Source: Pseudomonas viridiflava (GTDB lineage Bacteria; Pseudomonadota; Gammaproteobacteria; Pseudomonadales; Pseudomonadaceae). From it: DNA of 64,000 bases. A program made the position numbers and the translations under genes. The notes beneath the pieces are model-generated. The model ran no database searches. It had not been told where the DNA came from and saw only the letters and a list, made by a program, of their open reading frames with translations. Below, piece by piece: positions 1 to 9,650 of the stretch (position 1 is its first letter; each line of letters begins with the position of its first letter). The stretch spans positions 186,001-250,000 of the forward strand of contig NZ_UWFN01000347.1 of NCBI RefSeq assembly GCF_900602065.1. Reading direction: 5' to 3'.

Positions 1-1943
1 CCGCTATTGACCAGAAAGACCCGATCCATGCCCTCCGGGGCCAGCTTGAGCAGACGTTCGGAGAACTCGGCAATCGCTGCGTAATGAAAGCGCGAGTTGG
101 TGTTGAGTAGCGACCATTGCCGGCCTGCTTCCAACGCCATGCGTGGATGACCGTGACCGAGTACCGCCACATTGTTGAGCATGTCCAGGTAAGAGCGGCC
201 CTGCATGTCGATCAAATGATTGCGCCAGCCCCGCTCGATCTGCGGTGGCGCCTGATAATAGTGTTTTTGCGAGCGGGCAAAACTGGCGTCACGGCGCGCC
301 AGCAACTCTGCGGAATCCGGCAACGGAGGCGCATCACAGTCAAACCCCAGCAGCGCAGCAGGTGACGGGCACAATGCCCGCCATGCTTTAGCCCAGGACG
401 GCGTCGCGAACAATGGCGGATTAAGGTCTGGAGCCGAACACAGTTGCAACAGCAATGACCCGTTGGCGTGACCGATCAACTCACCGGCGGCAACGCTGGC
501 ACCCGGCGTCAGCTCCAGGGTTGCACCCCAGATTCTCAGGTTCATTTGGGGGCCAGCCAGCAGCAGCGCCGAGTCTGCGGTGAGCCGTAGCGTACCGCCG
601 AAAGGTGCATGCAACGCGGTGGCATTCATCACATGCAGCTCGACGTGCAGGGCAAAGGTTTCAGGCTCCCTGGCGGTATCGATCAGCGTGCGTGACAAGC
701 GATATTCACCGAACCGGCTGGATGACTGACCGCTGACATGCGCGGCTTGCTTGAGTAAAAGCTCGTCGATGCCGTTTTGCGTCCAGTTACCCGCGGCAAA
801 ATGCTCGCTGAGTACCCCAAGATCAACTTGTCGAAACTCACGTCCGACGAGGCTGGGCAATAATGGCTGGAAGTCCTGGGTCAAAACCTGCGGACCACTG
901 ACGTTCACCGCGGCAAGAATCGCTGCCTCCATCAGCACCATCGGTACCGACGTCGCCAGATCGAAGATGCCCCACTCACTGTCGATGTTGGCCTGAATAT
1001 AGGCATTGCCAGGTTCGACACTGGCTTGCTGTGCACTGCTGAGCACCAATACTGCCGAGCGAGCCACGATCAAAGGCCATAGGGCCTGAAGCTCTTCAAG
1101 TTGCAGCGGATTGATAGCGTGATAAGCACGAATTGCTGGCAGGATGTACAGCGGGTCGCCATCAGCATGGTTCAGCAATGCAGCGCAGGTCACCGACAGG
1201 TCGGCGACTCGCCACGTACTGACCAGATCACCAAAATCGATCAAGCCTTGCAACTGCCATTGCAAGTGAGCATCCCGCGCCCACACAACGTTGTATTCAG
1301 TGATATCCAGATGCACGGTCTGCACCGGCAACTTCGCGATCAGTGGGGCCAGGCGTCTTTGCGCCTGCTCGGCTGCCTGCGCGAGACACGCACGCTCGTC
1401 CTCACTCTCAATGACCGGCAACAAATGCTTGATCAATGCCTGAGCGTGGCGCGGGTCCCATTGCAGAACGCGATCAAGCCCTGGATGTTCAAGGCTGGCA
1501 AGAGAGCGGTCCACCCGGGCACACAGCTCGCCCAGCCCCAGCACAACATCGAGCGGCAGATGGCTCATATGGCTGAGGGCCTGACCGTCGATAAAATCCA
1601 GTAGCCTGGCGTGCACGGCATGTCCGCCGATCTCCAGTGACAAGAGTTGCTCGCCGGTATCTGCCAGCCTCACACCCGGCACCCGGACAGACGAACCCGC
1701 GCCCAGATGCCACAGCGCCGCATGCTGTGCGTCCAGCTCCAACGGAGAGTAATCCCCGTGGCAGATTTTCAGTACAAAGCGCTGCGCTCCGGTGTCCAGC
1801 AGAAAGTTGCGGTCCTGCTGGCTACCCAGTTCCTTCAGCGTGCCGCTCAATCCGTAATGCTGCTCCAGCAACTGCAGCGCCTGCTCGGCAGTGACCTCTG
1901 GACAAGGCAGGCTGGAACGACGAATCAGGGTGGCGAGCGGCAT
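1..1943 (-). CDS. Fused small-molecule kinase / M23-like / class III aminotransferase (partial, C-terminus outside window)
   Basis: My translation of the minus strand is open from the ATG at 1943 to the window edge, about 647 residues. Residues ~25-300 are an aminoglycoside/choline-kinase-like (APH) domain with the catalytic HxDxxxxN motif (HLDITEYN, His211, Asp213) and the metal-binding IDFGD (Asp236). Residues ~430-520 resemble a biotin/M23-like barrel (GASVAAGELIGHANGS) without obvious zinc ligands. From ~565 the start of a class III PLP aminotransferase appears (LNNVAVLGHGHP, LVNSG); the PLP lysine lies beyond the window. Known relatives: animal hydroxylysine kinase plus the phospho-lyases for phosphoethanolamine and phosphohydroxylysine, of which bacterial fusions exist. 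A kinase followed by a PLP phospho-lyase on an amino alcohol is inferred. Divergent from rfbB. Confidence 0.85.
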   Translation of the reverse strand, partial: MPLATLIRRSSLPCPEVTAEQALQLLEQHYGLSGTLKELGSQQDRNFLLDTGAQRFVLKICHGDYSPLELDAQHAALWHLGAGSSVRVPGVRLADTGEQLLSLEIGGHAVHARLLDFIDGQALSHMSHLPLDVVLGLGELCARVDRSLASLEHPGLDRVLQWDPRHAQALIKHLLPVIESEDERACLAQAAEQAQRRLAPLIAKLPVQTVHLDITEYNVVWARDAHLQWQLQGLIDFGDLVSTWRVADLSVTCAALLNHADGDPLYILPAIRAYHAINPLQLEELQALWPLIVARSAVLVLSSAQQASVEPGNAYIQANIDSEWGIFDLATSVPMVLMEAAILAAVNVSGPQVLTQDFQPLLPSLVGREFRQVDLGVLSEHFAAGNWTQNGIDELLLKQAAHVSGQSSSRFGEYRLSRTLIDTAREPETFALHVELHVMNATALHAPFGGTLRLTADSALLLAGPQMNLRIWGATLELTPGASVAAGELIGHANGSLLLQLCSAPDLNPPLFATPSWAKAWRALCPSPAALLGFDCDAPPLPDSAELLARRDASFARSQKHYYQAPPQIERGWRNHLIDMQGRSYLDMLNNVAVLGHGHPRMALEAGRQWSLLNTNSRFHYAAIAEFSERLLKLAPEGMDRVFLVNS

Positions 1944-2059
1944 GCAACAACCTCGGTCTGGTTATACACAATGGGATAAGTTTCACAGAGCGACAACTAT
2001 AGGTGCGCCGGACTCTTACCACCAAATATGCGTGAGACCTCGATACAGCCGCCGGTTTA

Positions 2060-2079
2060 ATGGCGCTCCGTTGCGCCAT
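2060..2079. promoter_or_regulatory. Hairpin in the divergent intergenic region before rfbB
   Basis: A perfect 7-bp inverted repeat (ATGGCGC / GCGCCAT) with a 6-nt loop lies 120 bp before rfbB and is followed by ATCAATTCTTTTC. It could be a leader structure or weak terminator upstream of the rhamnose operon. No promoter hexamers were convincing in the 255-bp gap. Confidence 0.3.
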
Positions 2080-2198
2080 GATCAATTCTTTTCATTAACT
2101 ATATGCCTGTTCTTGGTTAATCCTGCTTGCACCGCTCGCGTTACAACAACAAGCTATGCTCCATCAGTCTTAAGACCTGGAAGGCACAAGGCAAACCT

Positions 2199-3281
2199 AT
2201 GCGAATACTCGTTACTGGCGGCGCGGGCTTTATTGGCTCGGCGTTGATCCGTCATCTGATACAGAACACTGACCATGATGTGCTCAATTTCGACAAGCTG
2301 ACCTACGCAGGCAACCTTGAATCACTGGCGAGCATCGCCACCGATACCCGCTATGAGTTTGTTCAGGCGGACATCTGCGATCAGGCCAAAGTCAGCGAGG
2401 TACTCGCCCGTTTTGAACCACACGCGGTCATGCACCTGGCTGCCGAGTCTCATGTAGACCGCTCCATCGACGGCCCGTCCGAGTTTATCCAGACCAACAT
2501 CGTCGGCACCTACAGCCTGCTTGAAGCCGTGCGTGGTTACTGGCAGAAGTTGCCTGAGAGCGAGCGCACGGCGTTCCGCTTCCACCATATTTCCACCGAC
2601 GAAGTGTACGGCGACCTGCACGGCGTCGATGACCTGTTTACCGAAACCACACCGTATGCGCCAAGCTCGCCCTACTCGGCCAGCAAGGCCGCTTCTGATC
2701 ATCTGGTACGCGCCTGGCAGCGGACGTACGGATTACCCGTTGTGGTGACCAACTGCTCCAACAACTATGGCCCGTTTCACTTCCCTGAAAAGTTGATCCC
2801 GCTGGTCATCCTCAACGCTTTGGCGGGCAAACCACTGCCGGTGTATGGCAATGGGCTGCAAGTACGCGACTGGCTGTTCGTCGAAGACCATGCGCGCGCC
2901 CTGTACAAGGTCGTTACCGAAGGCCTTGTGGGTGAGACCTACAACATTGGCGGCCACAACGAGCAGAAGAACATCGATGTAGTGCGCGGCATCTGCACGC
3001 TGCTCGAAGAACTCGCACCGCAACGTCCGGACGGCATCGCTCACTATGCAGACCTGATCACGTATGTGGTGGATCGCCCCGGTCACGACCAGCGCTACGC
3101 CATCGACGCCAGCAAGATCGAGCGCGAACTGGGCTGGACTCCCGAAGAAACCTTCGAATCAGGCTTACGCAAAACCGTGCAGTGGTACCTGAATAATCTG
3201 GAATGGTGCCGCCGCGTACAAGACGGCAGCTACCAGGGCCAACGACTGGGCTTTACCGACCACAAGGACTTGATCGCATGA
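2199..3281 (+). CDS. rfbB: dTDP-glucose 4,6-dehydratase
   Basis: Second step of dTDP-L-rhamnose synthesis, NAD-dependent dehydration of dTDP-glucose in the cytosol. The 360-residue product opens with the Rossmann GAGFIGS motif and carries STDEVYG and the short-chain dehydrogenase YxxxK (YSASK), as expected for RmlB. An in-frame upstream ATG at 2127 exists, but family alignment ([13 protein letters not shown]) and an AAGG about 15 nt upstream favour 2199. It overlaps rfbA by 4 bases (ATGA) and heads the rfbBACD operon. The order B-A-C-D differs from the B-D-A-C order of P. aeruginosa. Confidence 0.95.
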   Translation: MRILVTGGAGFIGSALIRHLIQNTDHDVLNFDKLTYAGNLESLASIATDTRYEFVQADICDQAKVSEVLARFEPHAVMHLAAESHVDRSIDGPSEFIQTNIVGTYSLLEAVRGYWQKLPESERTAFRFHHISTDEVYGDLHGVDDLFTETTPYAPSSPYSASKAASDHLVRAWQRTYGLPVVVTNCSNNYGPFHFPEKLIPLVILNALAGKPLPVYGNGLQVRDWLFVEDHARALYKVVTEGLVGETYNIGGHNEQKNIDVVRGICTLLEELAPQRPDGIAHYADLITYVVDRPGHDQRYAIDASKIERELGWTPEETFESGLRKTVQWYLNNLEWCRRVQDGSYQGQRLGFTDHKDLIA

Positions 3282-4153
3282 CCAAAGGAATCGTTCTGGC
3301 CGGGGGCTCCGGCACGCGCCTGCACCCCATCACTCTGGGTGTATCCAAACAACTGCTGCCGATCTATGACAAGCCGATGATCTACTACCCGATCTCGGTG
3401 CTGATGCTGGCCGGTATTCAGGACATATTGATCATTTCCACACCGCAGGATCTGCCGCAGTACCGCAGCCTGCTGGGCGACGGCAGCCAGTTTGGTGTGC
3501 GCTTGCAGTACGCTGAGCAACCTAAGCCAGACGGCCTCGCGCAGGCCTTCCTGATTGGCGAAGAGTTCATCGGCGACGATTCGGTGTGTCTGATTCTGGG
3601 CGATAACATTTTCCATGGTCAGCACTTCGGCGAGCAGTTGAAGACAGCCACCTCTCACCAAAGCGGGGCCACGGTATTTGGCTATTGGGTCAAGGATCCG
3701 GAGCGTTTCGGGGTCATCGATTTCGACGAGGATGGCAAGGCGCTGTCCATCGAAGAAAAACCCAAGGCACCCAAGTCCAGCTATGCAGTCACGGGTTTGT
3801 ATTTTTACGACAACGAAGTCATCCGTATCGCCAAGGACGTCAAACCTTCGCCCCGTGGCGAGCTTGAGATCACCGACGTCAACAATGCTTATTTGCAACG
3901 TGGCGACCTGCGCGTAGAGCGCTTTGGTCGCGGCTTCGCCTGGCTGGATACCGGCACTCATGACAGCCTGCTCGAGGCCTCGCAATACGTGCAGACCATC
4001 GAACATCGTCAGGGCCTGAAAGTCGCCTGCCTTGAAGAGATCGCCTACCAGAATGAATGGATTGATCGCGAACAGTTGCTCGAACGTGCTCAATACTTCG
4101 GCAAGACCGGCTACGGCCAGTATCTGTTCAAACTTGCGGGGGAAAACCGGTGA
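3278..4153 (+). CDS. rfbA: Glucose-1-phosphate thymidylyltransferase
   Basis: First step of the dTDP-rhamnose pathway: glucose-1-phosphate + dTTP gives dTDP-glucose. The N-terminal nucleotidyltransferase signature [13 protein letters not shown] starts at residue 7; length 291 matches RmlA. The ATG at 3278 overlaps the rfbB stop, so translational coupling is likely; an upstream in-frame ATG at 3203 lies inside rfbB and is not needed. The C-terminal residues carry the usual allosteric-domain sequence ([10 protein letters not shown]). Confidence 0.95.
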   Translation: MTKGIVLAGGSGTRLHPITLGVSKQLLPIYDKPMIYYPISVLMLAGIQDILIISTPQDLPQYRSLLGDGSQFGVRLQYAEQPKPDGLAQAFLIGEEFIGDDSVCLILGDNIFHGQHFGEQLKTATSHQSGATVFGYWVKDPERFGVIDFDEDGKALSIEEKPKAPKSSYAVTGLYFYDNEVIRIAKDVKPSPRGELEITDVNNAYLQRGDLRVERFGRGFAWLDTGTHDSLLEASQYVQTIEHRQGLKVACLEEIAYQNEWIDREQLLERAQYFGKTGYGQYLFKLAGENR

Positions 4154-4698
4154 ATGTAATTGCCAGCGATATCCCAGAGGTACTCATCCTGGAGCCCCGT
4201 GTATTCGGTGACGAACGCGGTTTTTTCTATGAAAGCTTTAATGCCAAAGCCTTCGCTGACGCCACTGGGCTGCGTGACTTGACCTTCGTTCAGGATAACC
4301 ACTCAAAGTCGGCCAAGGGCGTACTGCGCGGCCTGCATTACCAGATCGAAAATGCCCAGGGCAAACTGGTGCGGGTGACCGCAGGTGAGGTCCTGGACAT
4401 TGCCGTGGACATTCGCAAAAGCTCGCCGACGTTTGGCCACTGGACCGGCGTCAGGTTATCTGCCGATAACGCTCGGCAACTGTGGATCCCGCCAGGCTTC
4501 GCCCACGGTTTTCTGGTACTCAGCGACTACGCCGAGTTCCTCTACAAAACCACTGACTACTACACCCCGGCGGCCGAACGCTGTATTCGCTGGGATGACC
4601 CGGATCTGGCGATCGACTGGCAGCTCGACGGTGCGCCGCAACTGTCAGCCAAGGATCAAAACGGTAAAGCATTCAAAGAGGCTGACCTGTTCCCATGA
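4150..4698 (+). CDS. rfbC: dTDP-4-dehydrorhamnose 3,5-epimerase
   Basis: Third pathway enzyme, epimerising C3 and C5 of the 4-keto sugar. A 182-residue cupin-fold protein with the conserved [14 protein letters not shown] and the catalytic-His segment LRGLHYQ, then PPGFAHGF. The start is a GTG at 4150 overlapping the rfbA stop (GTGA); the next ATG (4154) runs straight into a stop, so GTG is the only sensible start. Overlaps rfbD by 4 bases. Confidence 0.94.
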   Translation: MNVIASDIPEVLILEPRVFGDERGFFYESFNAKAFADATGLRDLTFVQDNHSKSAKGVLRGLHYQIENAQGKLVRVTAGEVLDIAVDIRKSSPTFGHWTGVRLSADNARQLWIPPGFAHGFLVLSDYAEFLYKTTDYYTPAAERCIRWDDPDLAIDWQLDGAPQLSAKDQNGKAFKEADLFP

Positions 4699-5576
4699 GC
4701 AAGCCACTGAAAATCGTCGTCATCGGTCAGCACGGCCAGGTCTCCCTGGCCCTGCAGAAAACCCTCGCGGACCTCGGCGAACTGATCGTTCTGGGCCGCG
4801 ATAAACTGGACCTGAGCGATCAGATGGCAGACTTCGACCAGATCCAGGATTTCAAGCCCGACCTGATCATCAATGCGGCGGCTTATACCGCAGTGGATCA
4901 GGCCGAGACTGACCAGAAGACCGCGCTTTCAGTGAACGCCATTGCCGCCGGCATGCTGGCCGATCAAGCAAAAGAATTGGGTATCCCGTTGATTCACTAC
5001 TCTACGGACTACGTGTTTGACGGCAGCAAGGCCACTCCCTGGACCGAACAGGATAAGCCCGCACCGCTGGGCGTCTACGGCGCCAGCAAGTGGGCGGGAG
5101 AACAGGCTATCGAGTACGTCGGCGGACAGTATCTGATCCTGCGGACGAGCTGGGTTTACTCCACAGCAGGGCGTAACTTCCTGCTGACCATGCAGCGCCT
5201 GCTGCAAGAGCGAGAGTCGCTGAATGTGGTTGCCGATCAGATCGGAGCGCCGACCTGGGCTGGAACCATTGCCCAAAGCACACGCCAACTCATAGAGCGC
5301 TGGCGCGACGGACAAGCTGGCGCCTGGGGCACGTACCACCTGACCGCTAGCGGCGAAACCTCATGGTTTGGCTTTGCTCAGGCCATTGGCGAGCAATTGG
5401 TTGTGCAAGGTAAAAAATGCGCGGCACTGGAGGCTATTCCGTCCAGCGCCTACCCGACACCCGCAGCACGCCCACTCAACTCGCGACTCGACTGCAGCCT
5501 TCTCCAGCGTGAATGGGGCGTGCAACAACCCGACTGGCACAGCGCGTTACTGGAGTGCCTGGCCGAGCAGGGTTAG
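4695..5576 (+). CDS. rfbD: dTDP-4-dehydrorhamnose reductase
   Basis: Last step: NAD(P)H reduction to dTDP-L-rhamnose, the donor for LPS and possibly flagellin glycans or rhamnolipid (use inferred; no glycosyltransferase in the window). 293 residues with the N-terminal GQHGQVS nucleotide-binding loop, STDYVFDG and the catalytic YxxxK (YGASK). The start overlaps the rfbC stop. A REP palindrome follows 22 bp after the stop and probably closes the operon. Confidence 0.94.
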   Translation: MSKPLKIVVIGQHGQVSLALQKTLADLGELIVLGRDKLDLSDQMADFDQIQDFKPDLIINAAAYTAVDQAETDQKTALSVNAIAAGMLADQAKELGIPLIHYSTDYVFDGSKATPWTEQDKPAPLGVYGASKWAGEQAIEYVGGQYLILRTSWVYSTAGRNFLLTMQRLLQERESLNVVADQIGAPTWAGTIAQSTRQLIERWRDGQAGAWGTYHLTASGETSWFGFAQAIGEQLVVQGKKCAALEAIPSSAYPTPAARPLNSRLDCSLLQREWGVQQPDWHSALLECLAEQG

Positions 5577-5597
5577 TATTATCCGGAGTTTTCCTGA

Positions 5598-5673
5598 CCT
5601 GTAGGAGCTGCCGAAGGCTGCGAAGCATTCATCCTGACATGCCGCTATCGCAGCCTTCGGCAGCTCCTACAGG
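5598..5673. repeat. REP pair, class A
   Basis: Two inverted arms (GTAGGAGCTGCCGAAGGCTG and its complement) separated by ~30 nt. Same family at 16781 and 18041. Sits between rfbD and dctB. Confidence 0.85.
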
Positions 5674-5757
5674 TCCCATGTTTGCTCCGTGACAGCACGG
5701 TGTCAGCGATACTGCGATATCTTCTACAGAAAAGCCCACCCGTAGTGCACTCCGACG

Positions 5758-7572
5758 ATGACCAGCCATTCCACACTCCCACCCCGACCGCGCTGGCGCA
5801 GCCTTGCGCTGCTGGCGTTATGTCTGGCGCCGCTGCTGTGGCCGCTGGAGCATCTGGCCGAGCGTTATTACCGTAACGAGCTAGTGAGTCAAAATCGCCA
5901 GACCCTGGACCTCTACGTCGCCAACCTGCTGGGCACGCTGCATCGCTACGAAACCTTGCCGCAGATTCTCAGCCAACTGCCAGGCCTGCCCGCCGCATTG
6001 AAAGCGCCACAGGGGAGCGACATACAGCAATCCGCCAACCAGCTGCTGCAGACCATCGTTCGTCAGACTGGCGCTGAAGTCATGTACTTGATGAATGCCG
6101 AAGGCACGACGATTGCGGCGTCCAACTGGGACAAACGTGACAGTTTCGTAGGCCGTAACTTTGCCTTCCGCCCCTACTTCAGCGATGCCATGGCGGGCAA
6201 TCTGGGACGCTTCTTTGGCTTGGGCACAACCTCCGCCAAACGGGGCTACTTCTTTGCCTCGGCGGTGCGCGACGGCGACAAGGTGATCGGAGTGCTGGTG
6301 GTCAAAATTGATCTGGACCACACCGAAAACCTGTGGGGCAAAACCCCCGAACAATTGCTGCTCACTGATCACAACGGCGTGGTCGTCCTGACCTCCAGAC
6401 CTGAGTGGCGCTTCCGTTCGACGCGCACGCTGAGCGAAGAGGAAAAGCAGGCCATCGTTGCGATCCAGCCTTACCCGACTCGCGATCCGCGTCCTTTGTT
6501 GCTCGACGACAAAGCCTGGCTGACCCAGAGCCAGCAAATTGATGAAACCGGCTGGAGCGTGAATATCCTGGCACCGCGTGCGCTGATTGACCGTCCGGTG
6601 CGTACGGTGGTGGCCATCGGCGGTGCAGCCTTGCTGGTCGTCATGTTGCTGCTCGGCATCATGATTCAGCGGCGCCGGCACTACCTGGACCGTATCGCCT
6701 TCGAGGCCAAGGCCCGACGCGAGCTGGAAGTCCGAGTGGTAGAGCGCACCAGCGACCTGGAGGGCCTGAACAGCCGTCTCAGGCAAGAAGTCCTGGAGCG
6801 CGAGCAGGCGCAACAGGAACTGGTTCGCGCTCAGGATGAATTAGTACAGGCTGGCAAGCTCTCTGCGCTGGGCACCATGTCGGCAAGTATCAGTCACGAA
6901 CTCAACCAGCCCTTGGCCGCGATCCGCAGTTATGCAGAGAACGCAGAAATTCTGCTGGATCATTCACGCACCGATGACGCACGCGGCAACCTCAAGCAGA
7001 TTGGTGAGTTGACGGGCCGCATGGCGTCAATCATCGCCCACCTGCGCGCCTTCGCCCGGCGCGACCGTCATGCGCCGGAAAGCGTCGCCCTGCAACCTGC
7101 GCTGGACGATACTCTGGCGCTGCTGGCGAAGCGCCGTCGCGCCATGGAGGTCGAACTGATACGCGACTTGCCCGACGCCACGCTATGGGTGCAGGCCGGT
7201 GAAACGAGGCTGCGTCAGGTGCTCGGCAACCTCTTGGCCAATGCGCTGGACGCGCTGACTGAAAAAGGCCCGCCGCGCAAAATCTGGATCAGTGCCGAAC
7301 AGACGCCAGAAGGCGTCAATCTGTTCATCCGGGACAACGGCCCCGGGTTTACGCAGGAAGCATTGGCCCGTGCCCGGGAGCCCTTCTTTACCACCAAGAC
7401 CCGTACTCAGGGGCTTGGGCTCGGTCTTGCGATCTGCGATACGCTGATGCGCGCTCTGGGCGGTGAACTGCTGTTCGATAATCATCCGACCGGAGGCGCA
7501 CTGCTGACTCTGCGCCTGCGCGATGGCGCATCCGGGGTCAACCTTCAACCGCCAGAGGATTTATCTGCATGA
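5758..7572 (+). CDS. dctB: C4-dicarboxylate sensor histidine kinase DctB
   Basis: Inner-membrane sensor kinase. 604 residues: transmembrane segment ~17-33, a periplasmic double-PAS-like sensor to ~280 (with FVGRNFAFRPYF and TSAKRGYFFASAV, typical of DctB), second transmembrane segment ~282-302, coiled-coil linker, HisKA with His380 (SISHELNQPLAA), and an HATPase domain with FFTTK and GLGLGLAI. The stop overlaps the dctD start by 4 bases. Expected to phosphorylate DctD in response to succinate, fumarate or malate; the transporter target is not in the window. Confidence 0.9.
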   Translation: MTSHSTLPPRPRWRSLALLALCLAPLLWPLEHLAERYYRNELVSQNRQTLDLYVANLLGTLHRYETLPQILSQLPGLPAALKAPQGSDIQQSANQLLQTIVRQTGAEVMYLMNAEGTTIAASNWDKRDSFVGRNFAFRPYFSDAMAGNLGRFFGLGTTSAKRGYFFASAVRDGDKVIGVLVVKIDLDHTENLWGKTPEQLLLTDHNGVVVLTSRPEWRFRSTRTLSEEEKQAIVAIQPYPTRDPRPLLLDDKAWLTQSQQIDETGWSVNILAPRALIDRPVRTVVAIGGAALLVVMLLLGIMIQRRRHYLDRIAFEAKARRELEVRVVERTSDLEGLNSRLRQEVLEREQAQQELVRAQDELVQAGKLSALGTMSASISHELNQPLAAIRSYAENAEILLDHSRTDDARGNLKQIGELTGRMASIIAHLRAFARRDRHAPESVALQPALDDTLALLAKRRRAMEVELIRDLPDATLWVQAGETRLRQVLGNLLANALDALTEKGPPRKIWISAEQTPEGVNLFIRDNGPGFTQEALARAREPFFTTKTRTQGLGLGLAICDTLMRALGGELLFDNHPTGGALLTLRLRDGASGVNLQPPEDLSA

Positions 7573-8936
7573 CCGCCATCGACAGCCAGATCCAGGTAGT
7601 GCTGATCGACGACGACCCGCACTTGCGTCAGGCCTTGAGCCAGACGCTGGATCTCGCCGGACTGAAAGTACTGACCCTGCCGGAAGCCAACGGCCTCGCT
7701 GCTCGCATCGAACGCGACTGGCCCGGCGTAGTGGTCAGCGACATTCGCATGCCGGGTATGGATGGCCTTGAGCTGTTGAGCGACCTGCATGGCCGGGACC
7801 CGGAGTTACCGGTCCTGTTGATCACGGGCCACGGCGATGTACCACTGGCCGTGCAGGCGATGCGCGCCGGTGCTTACGACTTTCTGGAAAAGCCCTTCGC
7901 CAGTGATGCGCTGCTGGACAGTGTGCGTCGCGCGCTGGCTTTGCGCCGTCTGGTGCTGGATAACCGCAGCTTGCGCCTGGCGTTGAGCGACCGGCAGCAA
8001 TTGAGCGCACGACTGGTCGGACAGTCGGCGCCCATGTTGCGCTTGCGTCAGCAAATCGGAGCCTTGGCCGCAACCAAAGCCGACGTGCTGATCCTTGGGG
8101 AAACCGGGGCGGGCAAGGAGGTCGTGGCGCGGGCGCTGCATGATCTGTCGAACCGCCGCACCGGGCCATTTGTCGCGATCAACGCTGGCGCACTTGCAGA
8201 GTCGGTGGTCGAAAGCGAGCTGTTCGGGCACGAGCCAGGCGCGTTTACCGGGGCACAGAAGCGTCGTATCGGTAAGTTCGAATTCGCCAATGGCGGCACG
8301 CTTTTCCTCGATGAAATCGAAAGCATGAGCATGGACGTGCAGGTCAAACTGCTGCGTCTGTTACAAGAGCGCATGGTCGAGCGACTGGGTGGCAACCAGC
8401 AAATCCCGCTGGATATCCGGGTGATTGCGGCCACCAAGGAAGACCTGCGTCAGGCGGCGGATCAAGGTCGCTTCCGCGCCGACCTGTATTACCGGCTCAA
8501 CGTCGCGCCGCTGCGAATCCCGCCGTTGCGCGAGCGAGGAGAAGATGCGTTGATGCTGTTCCAGCACTACGCCGACGCGGCGAGCATGCGCCACGGACTC
8601 CCCAAACATGAACTGCAGCCCGCACAACGCGCCTTATTGCTGCGCCACACCTGGCCGGGCAATGTCCGTGAGCTGCAAAACGCCGCGGAGCGCTTTGCTC
8701 TGGGCCTGGAGCTTGCCTTGGAAGGCAACGAAGTGCCGGTGGTGCCGACGATCACCGGAGGCCTCAGCGAGCAGGTCGAAAGCTTCGAGCGCGCCTTGAT
8801 CGCCGCTGAATTGACCCGACCGCACAGCTCAGTACGCAGCCTCGCAGAAGCACTCGGCCTGCCGCGTAAAACCCTGCACGACAAACTGCGCAAACACGGC
8901 CTGAGCTTCGGCGGCGGCGCGGACGAGCAAGAATGA
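7569..8936 (+). CDS. dctD: Sigma-54-dependent response regulator DctD
   Basis: 455-residue NtrC-type activator. Receiver domain with acidic pocket DDD near residue 15 and phospho-acceptor Asp58 (VSDIRMPGMDG); AAA+ domain with Walker A GETGAGKE, the sigma-54 contact loop GAFTGA and Walker B-like GGTLFLDEIE; C-terminal Fis-type helix-turn-helix (SLAEALGLPRKTLHDKL). Overlaps both neighbours by 4 bases, so dctB-dctD-thioesterase form one transcript. Expected to activate sigma-54 promoters of a dicarboxylate transporter located elsewhere. Confidence 0.92.
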   Translation: MTAIDSQIQVVLIDDDPHLRQALSQTLDLAGLKVLTLPEANGLAARIERDWPGVVVSDIRMPGMDGLELLSDLHGRDPELPVLLITGHGDVPLAVQAMRAGAYDFLEKPFASDALLDSVRRALALRRLVLDNRSLRLALSDRQQLSARLVGQSAPMLRLRQQIGALAATKADVLILGETGAGKEVVARALHDLSNRRTGPFVAINAGALAESVVESELFGHEPGAFTGAQKRRIGKFEFANGGTLFLDEIESMSMDVQVKLLRLLQERMVERLGGNQQIPLDIRVIAATKEDLRQAADQGRFRADLYYRLNVAPLRIPPLRERGEDALMLFQHYADAASMRHGLPKHELQPAQRALLLRHTWPGNVRELQNAAERFALGLELALEGNEVPVVPTITGGLSEQVESFERALIAAELTRPHSSVRSLAEALGLPRKTLHDKLRKHGLSFGGGADEQE

Positions 8937-9409
8937 AGCCTGAGGATAACCAGATGTCACAAGAGGCCGCCGCACTGGAACAGGTGCTGCATCACGACAT
9001 CCCGCTCACCCAGGCAATGGGTGTGAAAGTCTTGAGCTGGCAGGATCAGCAGTTGCGGCTGCATTTACCGCTCGCTCCCAACATCAATCATAAAAGCACG
9101 TTATTCGGCGGGAGCTTGTACTGCGGGGCTGTTCTGGCGGGTTGGGGCTGGCTGCACGTGCGCCTGAAAGAGGCCGGTATCGAAGGCGGGCACATCGTGA
9201 TTCAGGACGGGCAGATCAGCTATCCCTTGCCGGTTCGCGAAGACGCCGTGGCGATATGCGATGCGCCGGATGAAGCCGTCTGGGCAAAGTTCGTCGCGAC
9301 TTATCAACGTCGCGGCCGGGCGCGGCTGACGTTACCAACACGGATTTGTGCGCAAGGAAGTGATCAGGAGGCTGTGCGTTTTATCGGGCAGTTTGTAGTG
9401 CATCGGTGA
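8933..9409 (+). CDS. YiiD-C-type hot-dog thioesterase
   Basis: 158-residue single hot-dog domain resembling the C-terminal thioesterase half of YiiD (N/HKSTLFGGSLYCGAVLAGWGW, with HKS/T and GGS near the active-site region). The acyl substrate is unknown. Start 8933 overlaps the dctD stop (ATGA); an alternative ATG at 8954 (MSQEAA) is closer to homologue starts. Co-transcription with dctBD is implied by the overlap, but no functional link is known to me. Confidence 0.75.
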   Translation: MKPEDNQMSQEAAALEQVLHHDIPLTQAMGVKVLSWQDQQLRLHLPLAPNINHKSTLFGGSLYCGAVLAGWGWLHVRLKEAGIEGGHIVIQDGQISYPLPVREDAVAICDAPDEAVWAKFVATYQRRGRARLTLPTRICAQGSDQEAVRFIGQFVVHR

Positions 9410-9426
9410 GTGAGATGCAACGCGGT

Positions 9427-9517
9427 CTGTGGGAGCGAGGCTTGCCCGCGATGAGGCTGCACTCGATGTGCTGATATCTGCGGTGTCCCTATCGCGGGCA
9501 AGCCTCGCTCCCACAGG
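9427..9517. repeat. REP pair, class B
   Basis: Inverted arms GTGGGAGCGAGGCTTGCCCG and complement, between convergent genes. Stem GCGGGC-TT-GCCCGC with an extra A in the 5' side (GCGaGGC), mirrored in the other arm. Confidence 0.85.
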
Positions 9518-9530
9518 ATCTACGCAATCC

Positions 9531-9560
9531 CGTAGGACTGGATTTAGCCGGTACTACGGT
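9531..9560. repeat. Degenerate class E repeat
   Basis: CGTAGGACTGGATTTAGCCG followed by GTACTACGG is a decayed version of the hairpin at 29468 and 41101. About 25 nt further on, at 9584-9604, the sequence GCAAACATAGAATCTCCCAC also occurs after the 29468 copy. Confidence 0.5.
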
Positions 9561-9650
9561 GTGGTGATTGGCCGTAGTGCTTGTGGGCAAACATAGAATC
9601 TCCCACAGGACGCCGCACTCCAACCGTAGCTAAGCGCATAAGCACGAGCC

